In this document: one piece after another, positions 41,996 through 52,925 of the stretch
Numbering within the stretch: the stretch's first letter is position 1
Layout: each line of letters opens with the position of its first letter
From: Pyxicephalus adspersus
Lineage: Eukaryota; Chordata; Amphibia; Anura; Pyxicephalidae
Direction of reading: 5' to 3'
Assembly (NCBI RefSeq): GCF_032062135.1
Contig: NC_092861.1
Coordinates: 985,607 to 1,049,606, forward strand
DNA length: 64,000 nucleotides
The notes under the pieces: model-generated
Database searches by the model: none
Told to the model about the DNA's origin: nothing
What the model saw: only the letters and a program-made list of their open reading frames with translations
Position numbers and translations under genes: made by a program

Positions 41996-42169
41996 AGTAC
42001 CACAGGGCAGGATGGTGGACCCTCTGTGTCACCAGTCCAGTTGGCAGAGACATGCACAGGGCGCAGAGTCCAAGCAGCTGCCCGTTTTTCCCTGGGGCCT
42101 CTTGAGGTGAGGGTGTTACACTGTGGGCAACTGCCAAGTTTCGGTACCCGTGCACGCAGAGGCAGGTGA

Positions 42170-42425
42170 CTCCTGATAGATAGGAAACGGGCAAGGTGGC
42201 GGAATGTGAGACAGAAGCCTGGTCAAACAAGCCAGAGGTCAGGGCAGGCAACAAGCGGGAGTGGTCAAGGGTCAAAGCCAGGAAATCAGCAAGTGTAGAC
42301 ACAGGCAGGAATAGCTGGAAACAGAGCCTAAAGAAACTTCTTGTTCAGGTAACTGCCTGTTGCAAGTCGCTTCCTTATAATGGGAAGGTCATGTGATAAA
42401 TGGGCCATGTGAACTGCAGGCATCC
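42170..42425. repeat. Dispersed AGGTCAGGGCAGGCA repeat
   Basis: CCAGAGGTCAGGGCAGGCAAC and AGGAAATCAGCAAGTGTAGA phrases match the family at 5275, 56690 and 63830. Confidence 0.6.
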
Positions 42426-43407
42426 TAACCCCATTCACCAGAGGGAGTGCTGTGGAGGAGGCAGTTCAGGTGCTGTTCACATGTTTGCCAGCAGGTGGAG
42501 TGCTTCAGTGGAACATTTTAGTCCTCTGAGGCTGACAGGGAGTCATATGACCTGGACCAGGAAGTAAGTAGGGACTGGGAACATGAGCGGGGCTTGCAGC
42601 AGCGGAATGCAAGGTGGGTGACACTGAAGAGGGCACAGATCCCCCAGATCCTTTGGGGACCTGTTACAGAAAAGATTTTTTTTAAAGGAACGTATTCAGG
42701 TAGAAATATCTTCTTGAGTTTCAGTAGAATTGGAGTTTGAGGTCCGTCTGTTGTTGTCATTACAAAGCTTGTAACAGACTTTTGTAGTCGGAATATATAC
42801 AATATAATAATTTATATTTGTTTCTTCATCATTTGCACCTCTACTTCTTTCACAATATCATTAAGTTACAGGATAACCACACTTTCACACTATTGGTTAT
42901 GTTTCGTCCCAGCTTCCCCCTCAAAGAAAGGTAACCCAGCCCCTCCATGTCCTAGATTCATCACATACTTTAACCCAAACCTTTAGCTTGTTCTTATAGT
43001 CTCTTTCTTTTACTGACCCCAATCTGTGCCCAGAGTGCAAGCAGACCATTAGCCCAAAGCTTCCACTCCAGTTTCCTTCTCAAAAATGAAGATAAAAGCA
43101 AAACAAGTCCCCATAATATGAATACTCAAGGTCTGCCAGCTCCCAAATGAGGAGCACACTTTGTAAAAACCACCCAAATAGTGGGCTAATGATTGCTCTT
43201 AAAATTGAGCAATCTAAAAAGGCCGGGAGTTTCCATGTTACAAAGCCTAATAAAACTTCCCAAAAAACTTTAATGATAAGTTATTCAAAAAAACAAATTT
43301 GACACATAAATGACATTCGTTTGTAAATACAAATATAACTCCCTGAGTCAATCCACAAAGGAACACAGGCATAAAGTTCACAATTTTAAACCAAGTATTC
43401 ACTTTAA

Positions 43408-43437
43408 CCCAATGCGTTTCGCAGGCTTCTTCAGGGG
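43408..43437 (-). ncRNA. Hammerhead-like motif, decayed copy
   Basis: Minus strand: CCC, CTGAAGA (43434-43428), extra A, two-pair stem II GC/GC, GAAA (43420-43417), CGCATT, then GGG pairing with the CCC. The cleavage triplet is ATT instead of GTH and helix III has a mismatch, so activity is unlikely. Confidence 0.4.
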
Positions 43438-44829
43438 AAGGAGAAATATCACATGGCTTTTTTTAGAGACTTTTGCTGCCTCTTAAGAGTTTGCATATTG
43501 GATATTCTTAATTCTTCAAAGTGGATTTTTGGAAACCCAAATTCGAGAAAATTGTGGGAAAAATCACGTAAGGTGTCCTCCACGAGTTGGATGGAGACCA
43601 GTTTTGGTTTGCAGATTGAACATGCTATAGTGCAGAGCCAAACACTGCTGGCTCAAATGCAATGAAGCGGAGCTGAACAAAACTGTAGCCGGTGAAGCCA
43701 ACTAGAGAACAAAACTACCAGTCGTGTGTCAAGAGAAGTTTCATACATCCGGGAAGCTACGTCTTCTCAAAAATGGAGTCCGATTTGAAAAATGGAATTC
43801 ATTTCCTGGTGATGGCCCAGTAGACTTCTACAGCAGCTACGTTATAATTACCTTGTACTCTTTTCAGGTATATTTTCTTGCTCCATCTCACTTGATGTGA
43901 AATTAGCGCTGGTTTCTGTACATTTGGAGAAAGACACGTCACCCAATTAGAAAGAACCTGGAGGAAAGAACATGGCAACGATGAAAGGAACAGCAAATGC
44001 TTGAAAGAAGAGAGAAGCTGAGCGCGGGACTCGTTTGTGGGTGAATATGGGGTGAGAATCTACGCTGTGTACAGCGATCATCGTCCATGGTTCTGACGAC
44101 CCTCCTGGCGGATTCACGGGTGATATACAATCGTAATGAAAGTGAAGGGGTGAGAGCACAGCGGGGTGCCGCTCCATCGTTCACTCCCCTTCCCTCTCCA
44201 TAGAGCACAATGGAGCTGTATGTACAGCGCCCGTTCATGCATCATGCAGTCTTTTGTCATTGGAAAGGATCATGAAAGATCCTTTCCAACTACAAATATT
44301 GAACATGTATACCCAGCCTTAGATTAGCTTTTTACAATTATGGAAAAATGAAAGTTTCACATTAATGTTCAGCTTCCATTTCCCAGCACAGGTCATCCTG
44401 AGGTCTTAAGTCTGGCTACGGCCATGAATGAACTCCTCACCTTGTTAAATGGCCTTAAACAAATGTTGAGCTTCCCATTGAATAGCCAAAGCTTTATTGC
44501 TGCCAACAGACACTCTTCACTCATGCCTTTACCTATGCATTGTGCTATGGTGGGACCTAAATTATCCAGATTTTCATCACCTTAGATTATTTGTTGTCAT
44601 GCCCACAATCATTTCTGTGAAAAATGTAATGTCGGTAAAAATGTCCACAGCTTTGCTTAGCGATCTTTCCTCCTGGATCACCAACTGAGCCCCAATAGGG
44701 GTGAAAAGTATCAGAGATGGGCATAAGGTGAATGTGTCTGTTGTTTAACAATAAAGTCTTGCCTATATAATAGTGCAGATTTCTGGAATTGCCGAGGCCC
44801 AAAACCACACGGACCCCACAGAACAGAGA

Positions 44830-44980
44830 CAACGACGCTGAACTCTGTACATTTGTATAAATACAATAATAATCCCCGGCTTTGTCTAAACTTCTCAGAA
44901 TTATGTCATTGAATAAATTACCGAGCCGATCTCCCGATTGTAATTCTGGAATCTTAGCATTCCGTATGTTATGATTACTT
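44830..44980 (-). pseudogene. Possible immunoglobulin V-like exon fragment
   Basis: After an acceptor-like TTATTTGTCTTGCAG (to 44981) the minus strand reads IPELQSGDRLGNLFNDIILR, then SLDKAGDYYCIYTNVQSS. The D-AGDYYC pattern after an I-L-S strand is that of the second half of an immunoglobulin V-type domain. There is no clear donor and no partner exon nearby, so it may be an orphan exon or relic. Confidence 0.3.
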
Positions 44981-45798
44981 CTGCAAGACAAATAAAGCAA
45001 TTATCTAAAACATCATCCAACTCAGCAAATTACTAGAAATGTTGTCTCTGAGCTGATGGATCTGTAAACCCTCCAGGCCTGCTATTAGCATGACATTACC
45101 AGCCAGTATCAGCACATAATAAAATTCCCAGTGTCTGCTTCCCATCCCCCTCCTTCATGAGGTAATAATACTCCCTTGTTTTCAGCACACTCATTATTAT
45201 AGCGGGCCGGGCTGTCTGTTCCTCCAACCCTCATTATGATTAAAATGTAAATTATACTTTAAATTAATGAGCATACTGAAACATAAGTACAAGAAAGTTT
45301 ATGTAACTCGAGTTCCAGGCAGAAATGTAACTGCATCTATGCCACCTGCTGGTCACTACTCAGTACTGCAGTTTGGTTCCTGCAGAGCACACCTGTCTCT
45401 TTAGGAGGATTTAACTACAATGATGGACATTCAACATGCACTCGAAGTAGTGCAATATAATTTGTTTTTGTCACCTTGTTTTATATAAATAGAGAACTAC
45501 CTCTTTCCCTTGATTTTGTAGAGGTAATACATTTGTTGCCGACCCCAAGTATAAAAGATAAGAAAATAGAAGACAAAGAAAGTTGGGCTTTAATTTACGG
45601 TGATGACGTATGTATTGATTGCTCAGAAAATATAATACAAAAATAATTAAATTAATACAATACTCAGTGATTTATATTTTAAAGCTAGAGCACTTCCAAT
45701 AAAATTGCCATGGAAAGTGCTGCTTAGGTATCTGTACAAAGGACCCTACATATTAAATCCAATATGGCCAAAGAATGGACTGATTTAAACTTTTAAAT

Positions 45799-45836
45799 AT
45801 CCCAACGCGTTTCGGCGATAGGCTTCATTTGGGGAT
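45799..45836 (-). ncRNA. Hammerhead-like motif, core mutated
   Basis: Minus strand: ATCCC and GGGAT form a five-pair stem I, GAAA (45813-45810) and palindromic ACGCGT with GTT are kept, but the CTGANGA box reads CAAATGA and stem II is nearly gone. Catalytically dead if the family identity is right. Confidence 0.4.
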
Positions 45837-46161
45837 AAGAGGGGAGGGTAATAATACTGTATGTATAGGTATATGAGATGGATGGGTAGATATGACGTAC
45901 ACTGGTCAAATTGGTCTTCTGTAATGCTGGAAATATTTCACTGGTTATCCACACATATCCAGATCATGTTTTTAGACAATCATTATCTTCTTCAACACAT
46001 TACATGGTGATTGGAATCGAGTGGCCAAACTACCCCTGAGGGTAAAAATTCAAGGGTACGTCCCTGACTTGTATTAGAGCTGTCCAAGGTGTTTGGATGA
46101 CCATTGTGCAAAGCAATGGTGGTTGTGACTACCTAGTGACTTACCTATTTATAGGTAATGC

Positions 46162-46400
46162 TTACCCGACCCAGTCCAGGGCACCTCCTTCTTCTTTCTC
46201 CTCTTCCTGTTGATGATCTTCCGCCGTCTGGATTGGCAAGGCCGGGAATACCTCCTGCACAGGCGTGCCGAATTTCATTCCTGGCATGTGCAGGGGAAGC
46301 CAGAATGGTGGGGTGTCCTGGAAACCAAAGCTCATGCTGTGCATACGCAGCTCAATTGTTTTTGGCACATAACCGGAGCAATCAGGCGGGTAGGAGAGAT
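46162..46400 (-). other. Unrecognised open frame ending at a splice donor
   Basis: Minus-strand frame reads SGYVPKTIELRMHSMSFGFQ, then PPFWLPLHMPGMKFGTPVQE and an acidic EEEKEEGGALDW end. A GGGTAAGCA donor-like site follows. No family recognised; it could be an exon or part of a repeat. Confidence 0.2.
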
Positions 46401-46449
46401 TATTGCAGAATGGACATCCACAGCCTGATTGTGGAATCCTAAAGATTGA

Positions 46450-48950
46450 CTATAGAGAAAGACCCCTTCAATAAAACAACATTATACCCGGACAAATCAA
46501 GGGATCCAATTATACCTGCTTATGGAAACTGGATATATCTTAATCAACTAGTGCTGTTTATACCATCTAGATAATAAGACCTCTGACTGTACAAGTTGAG
46601 CTTCCTGGATTTATGTCCTCTGTCCTAATATTAGATTTGACGGGGTTTGTCCCCAAATATAAATCCTATATGAGTAAAATTATATATTTCTAATCAACTT
46701 TTGTGTTTGTTCTTCAGACTGATTTAGGTTCTCCTTATTTATTAATTAATGGTATAGTTAATCTGAACATATCTTGGTTTGAATGTAGTCCTGCGAAATG
46801 CGCCAGTCATTTTTTATCATTTTCTCTTTGGAGCTTTTTGTATTTATTATAAACATTTGTAGATGCTCAAATTGCACGCTGTTCATTTAACTTACTATAG
46901 TCAAAATGTAAAAAATTGTTTTAGAAATTTGTTCTGAAAATAATAATGTTATTTTAAAAAGAACACAATATATAAATAGACCACCATAACTCCCTTCTTC
47001 TACTGAGTTAAAAAATGTGATAATTGTATTTGTAAAATTTGTGGGATCTTAAAAGTATAACTTTAGCTCAGCTTTAACTCATCAGCTGTGAGAGAGATAG
47101 AAAAGTCGAGACATGGCCACCTAATAAAGGTCTTACAATGCAAAGATTTATTTCTTTCCTTGGAATTTAGCTGAGCTTTTTTCATATTTACAGGAAAACT
47201 TTATTGTGAAAGCCTGACATAAAACTGTCAAGAAACAGTCGGGCCATCTAGGAGCCCCAGCCAGCATTCTGTCGTCGTGTCAGTTTTTGGCAGTACAACC
47301 AGCATTGTACTCGGTCTGTGTGGCCTGCATGGTGCAGAATTTCTTTTACTGGACCACATAAACCTCTAAGAGAAACAAATTTGCATTGATACGTCACTTC
47401 GGGCTGTACGGCCGCTCTGACATGTATCAGTCTGCACCCAGATTTCATGGTCAGTGCTGACAAAACTGGTGTTTCAGTTGTAGATGGAGTCTGATGGGTC
47501 ACTTACTGGATTTCTATTTATTTCTCGGGGATTCCTGCGGTGAGATCCCACTGCTATAATTCCTGGTTCTGTTCCCACACATCTTGGAGTTTTGGCTGTG
47601 TTGTCTCCTCAGCAATAAAAACTAAATTAGAATACAACAGCTGTAAAGCCGGAGACCGGCGGACTAAAAGTAAACTAAAAAAAAATCAAATATTCATTTA
47701 TATTCTTTAAAAATCCTCACCTTTCATGAAAGTAATACCCAGTGGTACTATTGTAAGGTAATCAGCTTCCTGTAATGGGGGAGACGACCTTGTTAAATCC
47801 CCGTTCACACTTTTACTTTACAGTTAACTTTTCTAAATATGCAAACTTCCAAAATGTGACATTTTTGAACAGAAATTCTTGCTGAAGACAATGAACATAC
47901 GGCAAAGCTTTCTGTGTACTGGAGGCACAAAAATTGGTTGGGGAGCTTCTACAGCCTGATGGGCCAATAACTAGCCTGAGATATGTACTTAGAGTAGAAC
48001 TGTGATACTGACCTGTTCAAACGCAGGACGTCACCGTCTTCTTCCTTTATGTGACCTTCAGTAATCTTGATTGGGTTGTCGTAGCTTTTATTCGTGCGAG
48101 CGTGCTCGGCCTATTCCCTCTAGCGGTGGAGGAGTTCTAGGATTTAGTGCTCTGCGGCTTGCAGCATCCTTGTTTCCTTTTAGCTGTGTTTCCTCTCCTG
48201 GCATCGCCTGCATTGAGACTGCATTGGAGCTGTGCTGCAGCTGATTAGCAATGGTTCCTGAATAATATCATACTGCCATTGTCTGCTGGGTCCTTATAGC
48301 ATCTCTTCTCTCAGATCCCAGTGTCTGTTGTAGGGTTTAGCTGGGGTCATTTGTGCTTGAGAATTTCTCACGTGATTTATTGTTGCTGACCATTGCCTGT
48401 TCCTGATCCATCGTTTATATGCAGCCTGGATCGACCTCTGCTGCTGTAAGCACCGCCACCGGAGGGAATAGGCCAGATGTGTTGTATTGCGGTGGGACAC
48501 CGCCTGTGATTGTCGGCCAGAAGAGTGTATCCTAACAGGTACATCACCTGATGAGGGGGTGCTTGAGGTCTGTATGCTATAGATCTGTGCTTTTTCTTCT
48601 ATTATTACCCTACCAGTCATGAAAACACCGGTCAGGGAAGGGGGGGGGGGCAGGTCTGATATGAGGAAGCCAACTCCTGCCTCTACCAAGATGGCCACTT
48701 CCACACTGCGATCAGGCAGAACAAGGCATGGAAAGTCAGTATTAGGGAAAAGGTCAGCTGCATGAACACTTTTCTTTTGTTGGCCTTTTTAGGGATACAG
48801 CTTCCAGAGGGAATCTAGAGTGAAAAAAGTACTTTAGTCTACCAGTTTTTGACACATGATACTGACCATTTTCTGAAACAGGCCCACTTTGGTTTTGACC
48901 ATCTGCTACTTCCCACCCTATTCTACATGTCCACCCTGTGCTATGGGCAG
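46450..48950. other. No gene seen
   Basis: AT-rich sequence with unsupported short frames, followed from about 48000 by more GC-rich sequence; no exon with both splice sites is convincing. Confidence 0.35.
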
Positions 48951-48959
48951 GCACAAAGG

Positions 48960-49080
48960 AATGCACTATTTTCCCCAGCAACCACCCAAAAACAGCCGGT
49001 TGGTCACTGAAAAGTGCTCGGTGGTCCACCCAGCTAAAAAGGACTGGAGAGAGCACTGGGAATGACAGAATCCAACCCCA
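48960..49080. repeat. Dispersed repeat with ACCACCCAAAAACAGCCGG
   Basis: Same family as 23341-23475. Confidence 0.6.
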
Positions 49081-49333
49081 GTAGTTGTTTTTTTGGTCAT
49101 TGAAGTTGCAGGCTGCTCATTGTCACGGTTGGTGCAACACATTGGTGGCTTTTGTATACCTTTCCTAAAAAAAATTTTAAGATTCTTTTTTATCCTTTCT
49201 TCTATAATGTAATATTATTAAAAAGATTTCTGCTCACTTCATGTCCGGCCACTGAAATCCCCATCAGTATTGTCTACATGACTCTGGCTATCCCTCAACC
49301 CTCTCATCCCCTTTCCACATAATTACATTGACT

Positions 49334-49563
49334 TATTGGGCCTGATTTATTAAAGTTCTCCAAGGCTGGAAAGAATATACTTTTATCAGTGAAGCTGGGT
49401 GATCCAGCTAACCTGAAATAGATCTCGTCCAAGATTTAAGACATGTCCTAGTGAATAGCAAATAACTTTGAGTAAATCCATGTCAGGTTTGCTGGATCAC
49501 CCAGCTTCACTGATGAAAGTCTATTCTCTCCAGCCTTGGAGAGCTTTATTAAATCAGGCCCAT
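49334..49563. mobile_element. Palindromic MITE, TGGGCCTGATTTATT termini
   Basis: The two halves (about 85 bp each) are near-perfect reverse complements: TGGGCCTGATTTATTAAAG at the left, CTTTATTAAATCAGGCCCA at the right. Both contain AAGCTGGGTGATCCAGC-type arms. TTAT flanks both ends as an apparent target duplication. No coding capacity. Confidence 0.85.
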
Positions 49564-50399
49564 TATCCCAGCAATGCAATGCTTAAGAGATGTAGTGGTG
49601 GGGCTGGAGGTCCCAGGAGCTGTCTTGCCTGGTAAATATATCACAAGGGATAATAAAAGCTAAAACAAGGAACATAACTTCTGGGACACGATGTGGAGGG
49701 GTAGAGGAACGTTTGAGGTAAATTTGGGCAATTCCTCGACATACACTTTACGTTCCAGATGTATTCATATGTTTTGCGTTTTCTGTAGATTTCCACCCCA
49801 TTGAGGTTATTTGTTCACCCTCTGCACCATGCATGGGGCTGAATGTGTTTGGACAGCGCAGCCTGTATCTAATTCTTCCATTATCAGCCTTGTATTATTA
49901 TAGGAGATATTCCGTATTTCTATTCCTCAGGGTGATTCATCTTTAGCAATCTTTGGACTCCTTACTGATTGTTTTACAACTTTATAATAAATACGTGAAT
50001 AAAACTGTCAGGATCGGCTCCGCGGGAAAACAAAATCCCAACCCAAGAATGTGTCAGCGCATCAACCGCCACTGCGCTGCCGGCTTCACTGCTGCTGTTT
50101 ATTGTGCGATTACCCTGGGTGACTTGTATCAAATCAACAAAATGTTTTCATACCACCCATGGTAAATAGACAGCATTGTGAATGTAGATGCAGATCAGGA
50201 TACAAGAATCCTTTCACAGATCATTGCAATCTAAAAAGCACCGTAAAGACTGTTTCTGATAAAATTTGTTTTTTATTGTCTCTCATTCTCTCCAATCTCC
50301 AGCAGCTTTATTGCATTTATTTCATAACTATATACACTCCAGTGATAGCGGCATGGCATTTCTTAGGGGCAGGTTTCCTGATGGTGTGAATGGCAGACC

Positions 50400-50775
50400 A
50401 AGCCTGATTTATTAAAGCTGGAGCCAAAGCTGGAGAGGATACACTTTCATCAGCAAAGCTGGGTGATCCAACAGACCTGGAATGGATTTCTTCAAAGTTA
50501 CATAATTACATAGGTTGAAAAAGACCATCAAGTTTAACCACTAGTGAAATAATCATATTCCAGATATAAAACCCTATAAACATAGTTGATCCAGAGGAAG
50601 GCAAAAAAACCCTGGTACAATTTGCTCCAACAGGGGGAAAAATCCTTTCTGAAAGTCATTTACTATTTGCTAGAAAATGTTTTGAATCCTGGACCGGATC
50701 CATTCCAGGTTTGCTGGACCACCCAGCTTCACTAATGAAAGTGTACCCTCTCCAGCCTCGGAGAGCTTTTTTAAA
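50400..50775. mobile_element. Second palindromic MITE interrupted by a CR1 tail
   Basis: Left half GCCTGATTTATTAAAGCTGG to GGAATGGATTTCTTCAAAG and right half GTCATTTACTATTTGCTAG to GGAGAGCTTTTTTAAA match the MITE at 49334. Sequence from about 50500 to 50653 interrupts it. Confidence 0.8.
50500..50653 (-). mobile_element. CR1-like LINE 3' tail
   Basis: On the minus strand it carries TTTGCCTTCCTCTGGATCAAC and GGTTAAACTTGATGGTC, ending with TATGTAATTATGTA: the 3' UTR seen in full at 37745-38005. Only the last 150 bases inserted. Confidence 0.85.
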
Positions 50776-50829
50776 CCACCCCCAATGTGACAACTCAGAA
50801 CAGTTAGAAGAATGGGATTGAGTGTTGAC

Positions 50830-51095
50830 CCTCTATATGAAGGTGCACCTGCTATGTGAGAGATATAATTGTTCCTCGCAATGTTTGCATTGTTGTTTTG
50901 GAACACTGTAGTCCTAGGTTTGAATCTTGACCAGGACTCTGCATGAGGTTTATATGTTCTTTCCATGTTCGTTTGGCTTCCTCTATGCACTACCATTTCC
51001 CCAAATAAATATTGGTAGGCTAATTGGTCTTTCCGGAAATTGGCCTTGGGTCTTGTTAATGGAAACATTAGATTGTGAGCTCCTCTGACTATGGC
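50830..51095 (+). repeat. Diverged SINE copy, opposite orientation
   Basis: TAGGTTTGAATCTTGACCAG (box B-like), GTTTATATGTTCTTTCCATG and AGATTGTGAGCTCCTCTGAC correspond to the SINE at 40996 read from head to tail. Confidence 0.65.
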
Positions 51096-51724
51096 GCTAA
51101 ATCGAAGAACAGAAAGTCCATTGCTATATTAAGAAGGAAATCAAGCCAAAAGGAGATTTTTATTTAGGTTGTTGCCTGTATGTCAGCCAATCAAATTTCA
51201 GGTCTGCAACAATTCCTTTTTATCTTTTTCAGCCATTTGAATCGAAGCTTTTATAGGGCTTAGATGAAGAATTGCAACCTCCTAAGATTTGGGTCACATG
51301 AGGAGGTCCGGGAGAAGCATTTTATTTCATAACAAAAAAGATGTGAAATTGTACTCTGTGGTATTTCTTTTTGCCTTAAAAGACCTTCATCCTTTGATAT
51401 CTCCAGTTTTCTTTCATTCAGTCCTTATGTGACAGAGAAGCTTGAAGTAGGAATCCGGCCAAGAAGTTTCTTTTGTTTTACTCCATTTTTTACAAAACAA
51501 GTAAATCGTATATATACAGTCACAACATTGAACCCCTACTCTGCATACCATTGTGTATGTTTTCCTTGTAATCAGTCCAGGCATGGACTCTAAAAGACCT
51601 TTAAAGGTGTCTTGTGCTATCTGCTACCAAAATATTAGCAGCAGACACTTTCAGTCCATACTGCATCTGCCTGCCTGACTTTTATTGATATTGTACCCTG
51701 CTGCTTCCCCTGGCCTGTCTTCTA

Positions 51725-52925
51725 CATGCATTGCACCCTGCTGCTTCCCCTGGCCTGCCTATTAAATGCATTGCACCCTGCTGCTTCCCCTGGCCTGCCT
51801 ACTAAATGCATTGCATCCTGCTGCTTCCCCTGGCTGGCCTTCTACATGCATTGCACCCTGCTGCTTCCCCTGGCCTGCCTACTAAATGCATTGCATCCTG
51901 CTGCTTCCCCTGGCCGGCCTTCTACATGCGTTGCACCCTGCTGCTTTTCCTGGCCTACCTCCTACATGCATTGCACACTGCTGCTTCCCCTGGCCTGCCT
52001 ATTACATGCATTGCACCCTGCTGCTTTTCCTGGCCTGCCTACTACATGCATTGCACCCTGCTGCTTTTTCTGGCCTGCCTACTACATGCATTGCACCCTG
52101 CAGCTTCCTGTTGCCTGCCTTCTACATGCATTGCACCCTGCTGCTTCCCCTGGCCTGCCTTCTACATGNNNNNNNNNNNNNNNNNNNNNNNNNNNNNNNN
52201 NNNNNNNNNNNNNNNNNNNNNNNNNNNNNNNNNNNNNNNNNNNNNNNNNNNNNNNNNNNNNNNNNNNNNNNNNNNNNNNNNNNNNNNNNNNNNNNNNNNN
52301 NNNNNNNNNNNNNNNNNNNNNNNNNNNNNNNNNNNNNNNNNNNNNNNNNNNNNNNNNNNNNNNNNNNNNNNNNNNNNNNNNNNNNNNNNNNNNNNNNNNN
52401 NNNNNNNNNNNNNNNNNNNNNNNNNNNNNNNNNNNNNNNNNNNNNNNNNNNNNNNNNNNNNNNNNNNNNNNNNNNNNNNNNNNNNNNNNNNNNNNNNNNN
52501 NNNNNNNNNNNNNNNNNNNNNNNNNNNNNNNNNNNNNNNNNNNNNNNNNNNNNNNNNNNNNNNNNNNNNNNNNNNNNNNNNNNNNNNNNNNNNNNCCCTG
52601 GCCTGCCTTCTACATGTATTGCACCCTGCTGCTTCCCCTGGCCTGCCTTCTACATGCATTGCACCCTGCTGCTTTCCCTGGCCTGCCATGTACATGTATT
52701 GCACCCTGCTTCTTTCCCTGGCCTACCTTCTATATGTATTGCACCCTGCTGCTTCCCCTAGCCGGCCTTCTACATCTATTGCATCCCGCTGCTTCCCCTG
52801 GACGGCCAAGTACATGTATTGCACCCTGCTTCTTCCCCTGGCCTACCTTCTATATGTATTGCACCCTGTTGCTTCCCGTGGCCTGCCTTCTACATGCATT
52901 GCACCCTGCTGCCACTTCTGGCCTG
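51725..52925. repeat. 40-bp minisatellite, array 1
   Basis: Tandem units built on CATTGCACCCTGCTGCTTCC and CCTGGCCTGCCTTCTACATG. The period of 40 is not a multiple of three and the unit has no stop in any forward frame, so long open frames run through in all three. The array is interrupted by an assembly gap. Confidence 0.95.
52169..52595. other. Assembly gap (N)
   Basis: Run of 427 N inside minisatellite array 1, probably a collapsed part of the array. Confidence 1.

Noticed and set aside
47248..47502. Cysteine-containing 84-codon minus-strand frame
   Set aside because: Begins at GTG with an in-frame stop just upstream; the Cys spacing fits no knot or finger I know, and no splice sites frame it.
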